The notes below the pieces were generated by a model. That model was given only the letters and a program-made list of their open reading frames with translations. It ran no database searches and was not told the origin of the DNA. A stretch of DNA of 5,916 nt from G039029935 sp039029935. Lineage in GTDB: Bacteria; Chloroflexota; Anaerolineae; Caldilineales; Caldilineaceae. The DNA is taken from assembly GCA_039029935.1 (NCBI GenBank), contig JBCCFC010000893.1:1-5916 (forward strand), given 5' to 3'. Shown here in pieces: positions 1 through 5,517 of the stretch. How positions within the stretch are numbered: the stretch's first letter is position 1; every line of letters begins with the position of its first letter. A program made the position numbers and the translations under genes.

Positions 1-188
1 ACACCTTTCACGACGAACTGCTGACTATCGACAAATGCATTGTCGTGAAAGGCGCGCTTAATTTCTCGAAAAATGCGGATGAAAACAACGACGAGAACAC
101 CGTTGTAAAGATAAAGGTGAACTTGGCTAAATTTTTATTGGTAAATTCCAAATATACATGCCTAATTTGGTGTAGTGGTTGCATTTGA
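1..188 (+). CDS. Phospholipase-D/Nuc-like nuclease, 3' end only, probably degenerate
   Basis: The gene enters from the left edge; the first full codon is at base 3 and the TGA stop is at 186-188. The 61 visible residues start with FHDELLTID, then GALNFSKNADENNDEN and NLAKFLLVNSKY. This follows the HKD motif and tail of Nuc-type phospholipase-D endonucleases (HxKxxxxD, six residues, GSxN, then a Glu/Asn-rich stretch and a C-terminal helix beginning LAxxFL). The spacing is exact, but the catalytic Lys of HxK is Glu (HDE) and the Ser of GSxN is Ala. Family members cut phosphodiester bonds through a His/Lys pair; this copy should be inactive at this motif. The tail after residue 50 (CLIWCSGCI) looks unrelated to the family. 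I read it as a decaying or neofunctionalised nuclease. The 5' part lies outside the window, so whether the gene is broken cannot be judged. The family call is from motif memory. Confidence 0.72.
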   Translation, partial: TFHDELLTIDKCIVVKGALNFSKNADENNDENTVVKIKVNLAKFLLVNSKYTCLIWCSGCI

Positions 189-469
189 AAAAGGAGAAAC
201 AATCATCGTCTTATTTTAGAGGTCACTAAAAAACTGCAAACTTGGCATATTTAGTGACGCCCAGGCTTTTTCTTCTGTATTGGTTCTTCTTTTTATACTT
301 ACCACTTGCCGCAACTTCACTGTATTCTTTCTGCATCAAAAGCACGTAAAATAGATATTAAGTCAAATAAATTTATACGAAGTAGCAAAATTATTTCTAT
401 ATTTTAAAAATAATGCGCGACTTAATGATTTGTGTACTGTTTTATTAATGAACGCTTAAGTTAAACGTT
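189..469. other. AT-rich intergenic stretch without a recognisable gene
   Basis: I checked all frames and saw only short ORFs without a ribosome-binding site or family resemblance. The stretch holds three small perfect inverted repeats: 222-230 with 250-258 (9 bp, followed eight bases later by a T5 run, so possibly a weak terminator for the upstream gene), 357-364 with 419-426 (8 bp), and nested inside it 390-396 with 408-414 (7 bp). In AT-rich DNA arms of 7-8 bp are expected by chance. The base composition is clearly lower in G+C than the genes to the right, fitting an old insertion or decayed region. Confidence 0.5.
222..258 (+). terminator. Possible weak terminator hairpin after the PLD-like gene
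   Basis: GTCACTAAA (222-230) and TTTAGTGAC (250-258) are perfect 9-bp complementary arms around a 19-base loop, 34 bases after the nuclease stop codon. A T5 run comes at 267-271. The long loop and the distance to the T run make this a poor intrinsic terminator, so the call is tentative. Confidence 0.2.
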
Positions 470-670
470 TTAATCCTTGAGGATATGCTCAGTAGGAATG
501 AAGTAAGACGAATCCACAAAAATACGTACACAGACTCTCTGTCCTGCTTGTGTTATCCGGCAGTAGGTTAGGTTATTTGTCTTGTGGATTCGCCTAAATA
601 AGGAGCCGTCTATGTTTTCGCAAATGCAAAAATAGGCGTCTATCACAATGCGCTTGTGTATCCTCACCAA
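470..670 (-). pseudogene. Possible remnant of a winged-helix-like C-terminal segment
   Basis: The minus-strand frame stays open for 66 codons from a GTG at 670 to a TAA at 472-470, and upstream of the GTG for further codons without a Shine-Dalgarno. Its second half reads LFRRIHKTNN, then Y, RITQAGQRV and a short tail ending in an IPTEHIL-like segment. This resembles the pattern 'L(I/V)xRIxxTxxY..T..GxRV......P' that I remember from C-terminal wHTH-like segments of proteins often found near mobile elements. There is no good start site and no N-terminal part of such a protein. An 11-bp inverted repeat (509-519 with 582-592) lies within it. It may also be a chance open frame; the call is a weak inference. 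Confidence 0.25.
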
Positions 671-702
671 GGAATTTACTCTATTGAATAGCCTGAGTTT
701 AT

Positions 703-709
703 AAGAGGA
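703..709 (+). promoter_or_regulatory. Ribosome-binding site of the NACHT gene
   Basis: AAGAGGA lies five bases before the ATG at 715 and fixes that codon as the start. No convincing sigma-70 promoter was found upstream; TTGTGT (654-659) with TACTCT (677-682) has the right 17-base spacing, but both boxes match poorly. Confidence 0.6.
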
Positions 710-714
710 ATCCG

Positions 715-3030
715 ATGAATAACAAGAAATGCCCGTCTAATCAAGGAAAGGGAAACCAAGTTTGGCATCAAAACGCAATCAATAAACGATTTGTCAAAAA
801 ATCTTGGTATCATTTTCGCAACATATTCCGAAGAGGTAATACTGTCAATCATGACCATACTCGTCATGTTCATGATGATGTTTACCCCGCGGGAATAACC
901 AATAGTCGTGATGATGTACCAGAACACAATAATGTGCCACAGGACAATGTGGCTGTGGGCAATATTAAGGATAGCCAAACTATTGTTGTTGGCAATCATA
1001 ATCATGTCGAAGTGGGTCATGCTGCCCAAGTACCGCAGCTTGACCCAGATAACCAGAAGAATCAGAAGAATCATGCTATCTTGCGCCAAGCCGTTAAGCA
1101 ATTTTGGGTGGACGGGGTATTGAAAAGTTCGCTCTACAACGAGGTGCGCATTCGCCTGAAATTAGATGAGCAACCTGGGGCGGTTGAGAATAATCCACCT
1201 TGGGACTTGATTCTGAAGCACCCTGGTCAACCAGACCAACCCCTTGACAGTCATCAGGCAATATGCGATGCCTATGACAAGATGGAAGGCAAATTGCTTA
1301 TCTTGGGCGATCCCGGCGGTGGCAAAACAACCACACTGTTGATGTTGGCAGAATCATTACTGAATCGTGCCAGTACCGATGCTACTCACCCGACTCCCGT
1401 TGTCTTCAATCTCACTTCATGGCAATTGGGGCAAACATTGGCCGATTGGTTGGTGGAGGAGTTAAATCAACGTTATCAGATGCCGAAGCCAGTGTCAGTC
1501 AATTGGGTCAAGGATGCTGAATTGATTCCGCTGCTAGATGGGTTAGATGAAGTGGATCCGAGACGGCGCGATGCATGTGTAGAGGCTATCAACACGTTTC
1601 ATCGTTACCATAGGGTGAGCATGGTGGTATGTAGCCGTATTCATGAGTATGAATTGCTGACGGACAAGCTACAACTACAAGGGGCCATCACCATCTGTCC
1701 ATTGACAGAGGTACAGATTGACCGCTATATAACTGACTTGGGGACACAAGGCCAAACATTGGCAGATGCGTTGGCGGGTGATTCTGAGCTACGTGAGCTT
1801 GCCCAAACGCCGCTAATGTTGAGCGTTATGACTTTTGCTCATCATGGCGATGACAATTCTGGTGACACTGCCAACCGTAGCACCACCCAGCGACTCTTTG
1901 ATCGCTATATTCAACGGGTCTTCCAGCATCGAGATATGGCACATCTCTCTTCACCTGAAGATACGCTACACTGGCTCCGATGGCTGGCAAGGCAAATGGA
2001 TAACCATAGCCAGACACATTTTTTGATTGAACGATTACAACCCACTTGGCTCTGCAACCCATCACTTATGAATTGGTATCGACTGATTGTGGGTTTGAGT
2101 GGTGGACTCATTTTCTGGCTCATTTTCTTTTCTGTCTCTAATCCATACCTTGGATTCGCTATGGGGCTGACGGCAGGTGGTGTCGGTGCTTTATCCATCT
2201 GGTTCAATGATAAACTTAGCATGTATAAACAATCAGAAGTTACCATACAGATTGAATTGTTTGCCAGCGTGCTGGTTGCGCCCATTGTCGCGCTCATCTT
2301 TGGATGGAATGGAGAACCAAAAGATTTATTTACCTATGCGTTCATTGGGTTGCTGGCTGGCGGTTCCTCTTTCTGGGTTATTTTTGGACCAATTGACGGG
2401 ATTCGAGCCTATGAAAAATTCAATTTCTCTGTCAAGAACGGATTATGCATGGCACTGTTGTTCTCCTTGGTCAGTGCATTGATTTTTGGGCTAATTTTCG
2501 GGCTAATTAAATGGCTCGATGCCGATGCACAAGACGGGTGGGCTACCGGGTTCGATTTTGCGCTGAGTGGTGGGCTAATTGGATTCTTGTTTGGTGGCAT
2601 TATTGGTGGGCTACAGTCCAAAGAGGCAAAATTGCGGACCAAACCCAATCAGGGTATGTGGCAATCATTTCGGAGTGGAATCATTGTTGAGGTTGTTGTC
2701 GGGGTTATCTTTTTTTTGCTGTTTGCACGGCTTGGCGGACCAGTATTTGGGGAGATGGAAGGGGTGAATGGAGGGTTAATTGTCGCGCTGCTCTTTGGCA
2801 TGCGCTTTGGACAGCGAAGTTGTCTACAGCACTTCACACTGCGCTGTTTACTCTATCAAGAGGGGCATATCCCATGGAACTACGCTTGCTTTCTCGACTA
2901 TGCAGCCGCACGACTTCTACTGCGCAAAGTTGGTGGTGGCTATGTTTTTGTGCATCGCACAGTGATGGAACATATCTCTGTGTTGACGGATGACGATATC
3001 GCACGGATTACGGCTGAACCTCAACAATGA
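715..3030 (+). CDS. NACHT-domain STAND NTPase with C-terminal multi-pass membrane domain
   Basis: This is a complete 771-residue protein. Residues 1-105 are hydrophilic, His/Asn/Asp-rich, with a VGNIKDSQTIVVGNHNHVEVG segment near 83-103. Residues 120-190 carry the FWVDGVLKSSLY and NPPWDLIL lead-in. The NACHT ATPase follows: Walker A GDPGGGKTT (198-206, Lys204), Walker B LIPLLDGLDEVD (270-281, Asp275, Asp278/Glu279), a sensor-like VVCSRIHEYE (304-313) and TPLML (365-369). A LHWLRWLARQM helix leads into about eight membrane segments, roughly 457-475, 478-497, 513-531, 537-557, 576-598, 613-633, 655-673 and 683-699, with many Gly-rich FGG/GLI faces. The tail has IPWNY (719-723) and GGGYVFVHR (740-748). 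STAND NTPases bind ATP and oligomerise on sensing a ligand; bacterial NACHT proteins include anti-phage sensors. Here the membrane domain replaces a soluble effector or sensor repeats, suggesting action at the membrane. All motifs are intact. The ligand and output are unknown. It starts an operon with the next gene. Confidence 0.95.
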   Translation: MNNKKCPSNQGKGNQVWHQNAINKRFVKKSWYHFRNIFRRGNTVNHDHTRHVHDDVYPAGITNSRDDVPEHNNVPQDNVAVGNIKDSQTIVVGNHNHVEVGHAAQVPQLDPDNQKNQKNHAILRQAVKQFWVDGVLKSSLYNEVRIRLKLDEQPGAVENNPPWDLILKHPGQPDQPLDSHQAICDAYDKMEGKLLILGDPGGGKTTTLLMLAESLLNRASTDATHPTPVVFNLTSWQLGQTLADWLVEELNQRYQMPKPVSVNWVKDAELIPLLDGLDEVDPRRRDACVEAINTFHRYHRVSMVVCSRIHEYELLTDKLQLQGAITICPLTEVQIDRYITDLGTQGQTLADALAGDSELRELAQTPLMLSVMTFAHHGDDNSGDTANRSTTQRLFDRYIQRVFQHRDMAHLSSPEDTLHWLRWLARQMDNHSQTHFLIERLQPTWLCNPSLMNWYRLIVGLSGGLIFWLIFFSVSNPYLGFAMGLTAGGVGALSIWFNDKLSMYKQSEVTIQIELFASVLVAPIVALIFGWNGEPKDLFTYAFIGLLAGGSSFWVIFGPIDGIRAYEKFNFSVKNGLCMALLFSLVSALIFGLIFGLIKWLDADAQDGWATGFDFALSGGLIGFLFGGIIGGLQSKEAKLRTKPNQGMWQSFRSGIIVEVVVGVIFFLLFARLGGPVFGEMEGVNGGLIVALLFGMRFGQRSCLQHFTLRCLLYQEGHIPWNYACFLDYAAARLLLRKVGGGYVFVHRTVMEHISVLTDDDIARITAEPQQ

Positions 3031-3060
3031 TGAACATTCAGTTTTACAGGGAAAAATACC

Positions 3061-3801
3061 ATGAGTAAACCACGAAACCACTCGTCTCATACAGCGGAGA
3101 CAGACAGAACACATGACTCTCAGCAACGCGCAGAAAAAGACTATCAACAGACTGCCGATGCTGATGCCAAGGTACATGGACCACAGGAGCACTCAAAAGT
3201 AGAGTATAGATATGTGCTTCCCATACCAAAACATTATCAACCTGATTATATGACAGTGCTTCCACCAGAAACACATTTTCAGTCTAAGTATTCAAATATC
3301 CCTAGTAACCATCATGCCAATACAGATATTATGAAATACATTGCGTTCGCTGCAATCTGTATGGGATTAGGTGTCATGGCTCTATGTTTAGGGGGCATCT
3401 TCTTGGGGTTAGGGGCAATCACTATTGGTTTGGTCATTGTTATTCCCGCAAGAGCATTTGTTATTGCTGCAACCCAGTATAATGAGTATGGTATGCAAAT
3501 TCTTGCTGACCGTGAGAGAACCAAACGAGATCGTTATCAAAAAAAAGCTGACCGTCAACGCCAGCGACATGATGTACGAATGTCACAATTGGAACGGGCC
3601 CAGCAAAGGACCATTCAACAACAGGAGGTCATTCAACAACCAAAAGAGACTATTCAGCAACCACAGGATACTATTCAGCAACCACAGGATACTATTCAGC
3701 AACCGCAAGGATACTCACATAGAGATAATTTTGCGAGTAGTTTATACCAACGTTGGATAGAATATTGGAATCTTTCTAAGACCATTGAGACATTTGATTA
3801 G
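3061..3801 (+). CDS. Two-TM protein with coiled coil and IQQPQDT heptapeptide repeats
   Basis: I do not recognise a family for this 246-residue protein. Residues 1-90 are hydrophilic and His/Gln/Asp-rich. Residues 93-137 are one long hydrophobic stretch that fits a membrane hairpin, roughly 93-112 and 115-135, with Gly-rich GGIFLGLG in the turn. Residues 148-195 are very rich in Arg, Lys, Gln and Asp and look like a charged coiled coil. Residues 184-217 are a repeat: TIQQQEV, then IQQPKE, TIQQPQD twice identical, and TIQQPQG. The end (220-246) contains aromatic SLYQRWIEYWNL. The start ATG has AGGGAA (3048-3053) seven bases ahead. It begins 30 bases after the NACHT stop on the same strand, so the two are probably co-transcribed and this is a candidate membrane partner or adaptor of the NTPase. 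The partnership is inferred from position only. Confidence 0.85.
   Translation: MSKPRNHSSHTAETDRTHDSQQRAEKDYQQTADADAKVHGPQEHSKVEYRYVLPIPKHYQPDYMTVLPPETHFQSKYSNIPSNHHANTDIMKYIAFAAICMGLGVMALCLGGIFLGLGAITIGLVIVIPARAFVIAATQYNEYGMQILADRERTKRDRYQKKADRQRQRHDVRMSQLERAQQRTIQQQEVIQQPKETIQQPQDTIQQPQDTIQQPQGYSHRDNFASSLYQRWIEYWNLSKTIETFD
3610..3711 (+). repeat. In-frame 21-bp tandem repeat encoding TIQQPQD
   Basis: Bases 3649-3669 and 3670-3690 are identical 21-mers (ACTATTCAGCAACCACAGGA plus T), and 3691-3711 is a third copy differing only near its 3' end. Two more diverged units (3610-3630, and 3631-3648 with only six codons) precede them. Because the unit is a multiple of three, gain or loss of copies keeps the frame. 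The identical pair implies recent duplication by slippage or unequal exchange. Confidence 0.9.
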
Positions 3802-3815
3802 AAAAGAGGCGTTGT

Positions 3816-3856
3816 ATGAAAAAAGCCAGCAGCAATACACTACTGGCTTTTTTCAT
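3816..3856. terminator. Strong intrinsic terminator, probably bidirectional
   Basis: ATGAAAAAAGCCAG (3816-3829) and CTGGCTTTTTTCAT (3843-3856) form a perfect 14-bp stem with a 13-base loop. The 3' arm contains T6 and the 5' arm A6, so a terminator works on either strand. It lies 14 bases after the stop of the plus-strand operon and is the first such structure met by minus-strand transcripts leaving the small TM gene at 4096. The ATG in its 5' arm is part of the stem and opens no useful frame. Confidence 0.88.
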
Positions 3857-4095
3857 TTCGGCCAACCAAAATAGCTGTGCAACAGCATTCATAAACTCAT
3901 TCCAGCAACGCGGTGCAGGGACTGTATTTATGTTCCTGGAATGAACACTATTTGCGCATCGTGTTGGGTTACGGCCACCGGGTAGGACCTTTGGTCAGTA
4001 ACAAATGGGGGTTGATGAGTACACATCGCTGCTGTGTCACCGCCTAAAGATTTAGCGTCGAACCTCACCGGCGCAAGCAGGCTACCTACACAACA
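3857..4095. other. Non-coding or decayed stretch between the convergent operons
   Basis: I recognise no gene here. Small inverted repeats are TCATTCCAG/CTGGAATGA (3897-3905 with 3936-3944), GTTAC/GTAAC (3968-3972 with 3998-4002) stacked on GGCCA/TGGTC (3973-3977 with 3992-3996), ACACA/TGTGT (4021-4025 with 4033-4037) and CTAAA/TTTAG (4044-4048 with 4051-4055). On the minus strand the frame that follows the 4096 stop stays open to the TAA at 3930-3928 (55 codons), with a balanced protein-like composition (for example HQPPFVTDQRSYPVAVTQ), but without a start site of its own. It could be a 3' UTR, a structured RNA or a decayed gene end; the sequence does not decide. Confidence 0.4.
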
Positions 4096-4251
4096 TTACA
4101 ATGCCATCGCCACTGCCTGTAGGATAAGGCCAGCGAGAGCCAAAAATACAGCGATTGCATTCCAGGAGTCTCCCCCATCACCCTTATCTTTTTTGCAAGG
4201 TCTTTCGTATTTAAAGATTATGGGACCCCATTTGAAAATCCACTTTGTCAT
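4096..4251 (-). CDS. Small single-TM protein, 51 residues
   Basis: The ATG at 4251 has an excellent AAAGGAG five bases before it, and the frame ends with TAA at 4098-4096. Residues 1-28 are polar and mostly basic (MTKWIFKWGP..., then KKDKGDGGDSW). Residues 31-50 (NAIAVFLALAGLILQAVAMA) are one C-terminal membrane helix, so the protein looks tail-anchored or N-in/C-out. It lies 10 bases after the stop of the preceding membrane gene, and its Shine-Dalgarno overlaps that stop codon, so translation is probably coupled. A longer frame starting upstream exists but would overlap the preceding gene and ignore this site. I do not recognise a family. A small accessory subunit of the neighbouring membrane protein is a reasonable guess, no more. 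Confidence 0.75.
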   Translation of the reverse strand: MTKWIFKWGPIIFKYERPCKKDKGDGGDSWNAIAVFLALAGLILQAVAMAL

Positions 4252-4256
4252 ACTCA

Positions 4257-4263
4257 CTCCTTT
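4257..4263 (-). promoter_or_regulatory. Ribosome-binding site overlapping the upstream stop codon
   Basis: On the minus strand AAAGGAG (4263-4257) lies five bases before the ATG at 4251. Its first bases are shared with the TAA stop (4264-4262) of the preceding gene. This decides the 51-residue start and suggests that a ribosome finishing the upstream gene can reinitiate. Confidence 0.75.
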
Positions 4264-4807
4264 AGGAAATAATCTGTTTGGCTTGTTCTGCTCCATAGTG
4301 TACCCATTCATACAAAATATCCCAGAACCAAGAGATGGTTTCGAATAAATAGGCAGGCAGAAATCTTCCTTTCTCTATAGCCGCGTTGCACACAGCAACA
4401 AATGTGAGGTACATGCACTCCTCATCGGGTACCGATGGCGGGTAACATCGTGCGAGTATGTTCGCGGTTGACTGCGCTATGTGATGTTTGTCTGTTAAGG
4501 CATTCCAAAGTGCCTGAACAACATTCTGCGATTTTTGAATACTGCCCCAGATGATTGACCAAAGCCCACCAAAGAAAGCCCTGATCATTTCAAAAATGAT
4601 CGTGCTAATACCCATGATAATAAGGATTGGCACACCCATAACAAAACTGATAATAGATACTATGTTTTCTTCAGTTTTGTTATTATGTCTAGATGTGTGA
4701 TATTTGGTCAGTTCACAATATGCGGACAGCAAGAGCAGCAGTATCAGCACCACTGCGAAGACCGCTATCCCTAAGATAAGGAGCATCAACCCTTCTTTGC
4801 CACCCAT
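4262..4807 (-). CDS. Membrane protein with DILYEWVHY C-terminal domain, paralogue of the 4991 gene
   Basis: The protein has 181 residues. I chose ATG 4807, preceded by GGGGAGG six bases away; a GTG at 4822 in the same frame would overlap that site. Membrane segments are about 7-29 (LMLLILGIAVFAVVLILLLL) and 49-72, with a third hydrophobic, aromatic stretch at 75-90 (IRAFFGGLWSIIWGSI). The soluble C-terminus (91-181) has QSTA (112-115), YPPS (122-125), MYLTF (132-136), YLFETI (153-158) and DILYEWVHY (163-171). These points recur in order in the C-terminus of the gene ending at 4991, although the N-terminal membrane parts differ. The likely arrangement is a membrane anchor with a cytosolic helical domain; no catalytic motif is visible. 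It is followed within 10 bases by the small TM gene and preceded by a 15-codon ORF that ends in a TGATG overlap with this start. Function unknown. Confidence 0.85.
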   Translation of the reverse strand: MGGKEGLMLLILGIAVFAVVLILLLLLSAYCELTKYHTSRHNNKTEENIVSIISFVMGVPILIIMGISTIIFEMIRAFFGGLWSIIWGSIQKSQNVVQALWNALTDKHHIAQSTANILARCYPPSVPDEECMYLTFVAVCNAAIEKGRFLPAYLFETISWFWDILYEWVHYGAEQAKQIIS

Positions 4808-4854
4808 CACACACCTCCCCACGACAACTTTGTTTGCTTTAATTTTTGCGTCAT
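4807..4854 (-). CDS. Candidate 15-residue leader peptide coupled to the next gene
   Basis: The ATG at 4854 opens MTQKLKQTKLSWGGV and its TGA (4809-4807) shares one base with the ATG of the downstream membrane gene (TGATG). AAAGGA lies upstream, but about ten bases away, which is a little long. The same frame is open a further 14 codons before this ATG (reading ...EQLKEKTT), without another start. It could be a leader ORF feeding ribosomes to the next gene, the tail of a lost gene, or chance. The Shine-Dalgarno of the next gene lies inside its last codons, so translating it would affect access to that site. Confidence 0.3.
   Translation of the reverse strand: MTQKLKQTKLSWGGV
4814..4820 (-). 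promoter_or_regulatory. Ribosome-binding site deciding ATG 4807
   Basis: GGGGAGG on the minus strand (4820-4814) sits six bases before ATG 4807. It makes this start far better than the in-frame GTG at 4822, which lies upstream of the site itself. Confidence 0.75.
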
Positions 4855-4990
4855 TGTTGTTTTTTCCTTTAACTGTTCTGTTTCTGTCTTCGTCTATCTT
4901 GTTGATTGGTATTGAGCATGGGCCTGAATTGGCCTTTGTTATCTATGCAAACAGTCTCTTCTTGTGTGTACGTGTACAAAGTCATTGGAT

Positions 4991-5517
4991 TCATACCAAG
5001 GTAGATAAGTACTTCACCCATTCATGTAGAATATCGTAAAGCAAACCAATGCGCTCGGAAAAGTATTTTTTCTTGCTACCTGTACTGGTTTCCTTTATCT
5101 TCTGAAAGGTCAGGACCATATCCTGCCGCTCTCGTTGTGATATAGTTGGTGGGTAGAGTGCCACAAGCATCAGTGCAAACGCAGTAGATTGCTTTTCCTC
5201 GATGATGGGTTGACTCATGGTGCGTGTGAACAGGATTGGGTTTTGTTTCAACTGCCATAGTGTGTAGAGTGTGAACAGGGCTATACTTAGTGCCAATAGC
5301 CCTGCCGTCATACCCACCAACTGTAGGTAGGGTCCTATCCCCTTCTGCCACAGGAACAGCTCCAACGTCACCTCGATGGCTATCCCCGTCGATACCCATA
5401 GTGTAATGGCGAGTATTAGTTGTTTCTGTTGCTGTCGCAGCCGCTCTACTCTTTGGGATGGTTGCCCACTGTCATCGGTTTGAGTTGTATTGTTTTGTCT
5501 TCTCTTCTCAGTAACAT
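4991..5517 (-). CDS. Two-TM protein with DILHEWVKY C-terminal domain; start out of frame
   Basis: The coding frame is clear from about 5515 down to the TGA at 4993-4991. It has a charged lead (TEKRRQNN... RVERLRQQQKQ), two membrane segments (about 5419-5345 and 5338-5258) and a soluble C-terminus with QSTA, YPPT (5155-5144), MVLTF and DILHEWVKY (5035-5009). The last points match the 4262-4807 gene, so the two share a domain. The expected start is ATG 5517: it overlaps the padR-family stop as TGATG and has AAGGGGG just ahead. However, that ATG reads 23 codons in another frame and stops at 5448-5446. The coding frame itself has no ATG, GTG or TTG between 5515 and the first membrane segment; its nearest starts are inside the regulator gene (up to GTG 5647). 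A one-base indel (real or sequencing), -1 frameshifting or a long overlap would explain this. The coordinates given assume ATG 5517 and a shift. Function unknown. Confidence 0.75.

Noticed and set aside
4..52. Perfect 11-bp inverted repeat (4-14 with 42-52), looking like a transposon end or hairpin
   Set aside because: Both arms lie inside the PLD-like reading frame, encoding its FHD and VVKG parts, so it is most likely coincidental.
226..336. A 36-codon Lys-rich minus-strand ORF in the AT-rich stretch
   Set aside because: It has no Shine-Dalgarno and no family resemblance, and its composition is as expected from AT-rich DNA.
676..1101. A 141-codon hydrophobic minus-strand open frame
   Set aside because: It is antisense to the start of the NACHT gene, has no ribosome-binding site, and its hydrophobicity comes from reading His/Asn/Asp codons backwards.
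3649..3711. Possible CRISPR array
   Set aside because: The 21-bp units are directly adjacent without spacers and lie in frame in a gene.
4011..4060. TTGATGAG followed by a stem, reminiscent of a hammerhead ribozyme core
   Set aside because: The GAAA after the stem and the other core bases are absent, and no three-way junction can be drawn.
4034..4348. A 104-codon plus-strand open frame
   Set aside because: It is antisense to the small TM gene and the end of the 4262 gene, both of which have good start sites; it has none.
4704..5039. A 111-codon plus-strand open frame with a hydrophobic middle
   Set aside because: It is antisense to two membrane genes and lacks a ribosome-binding site.
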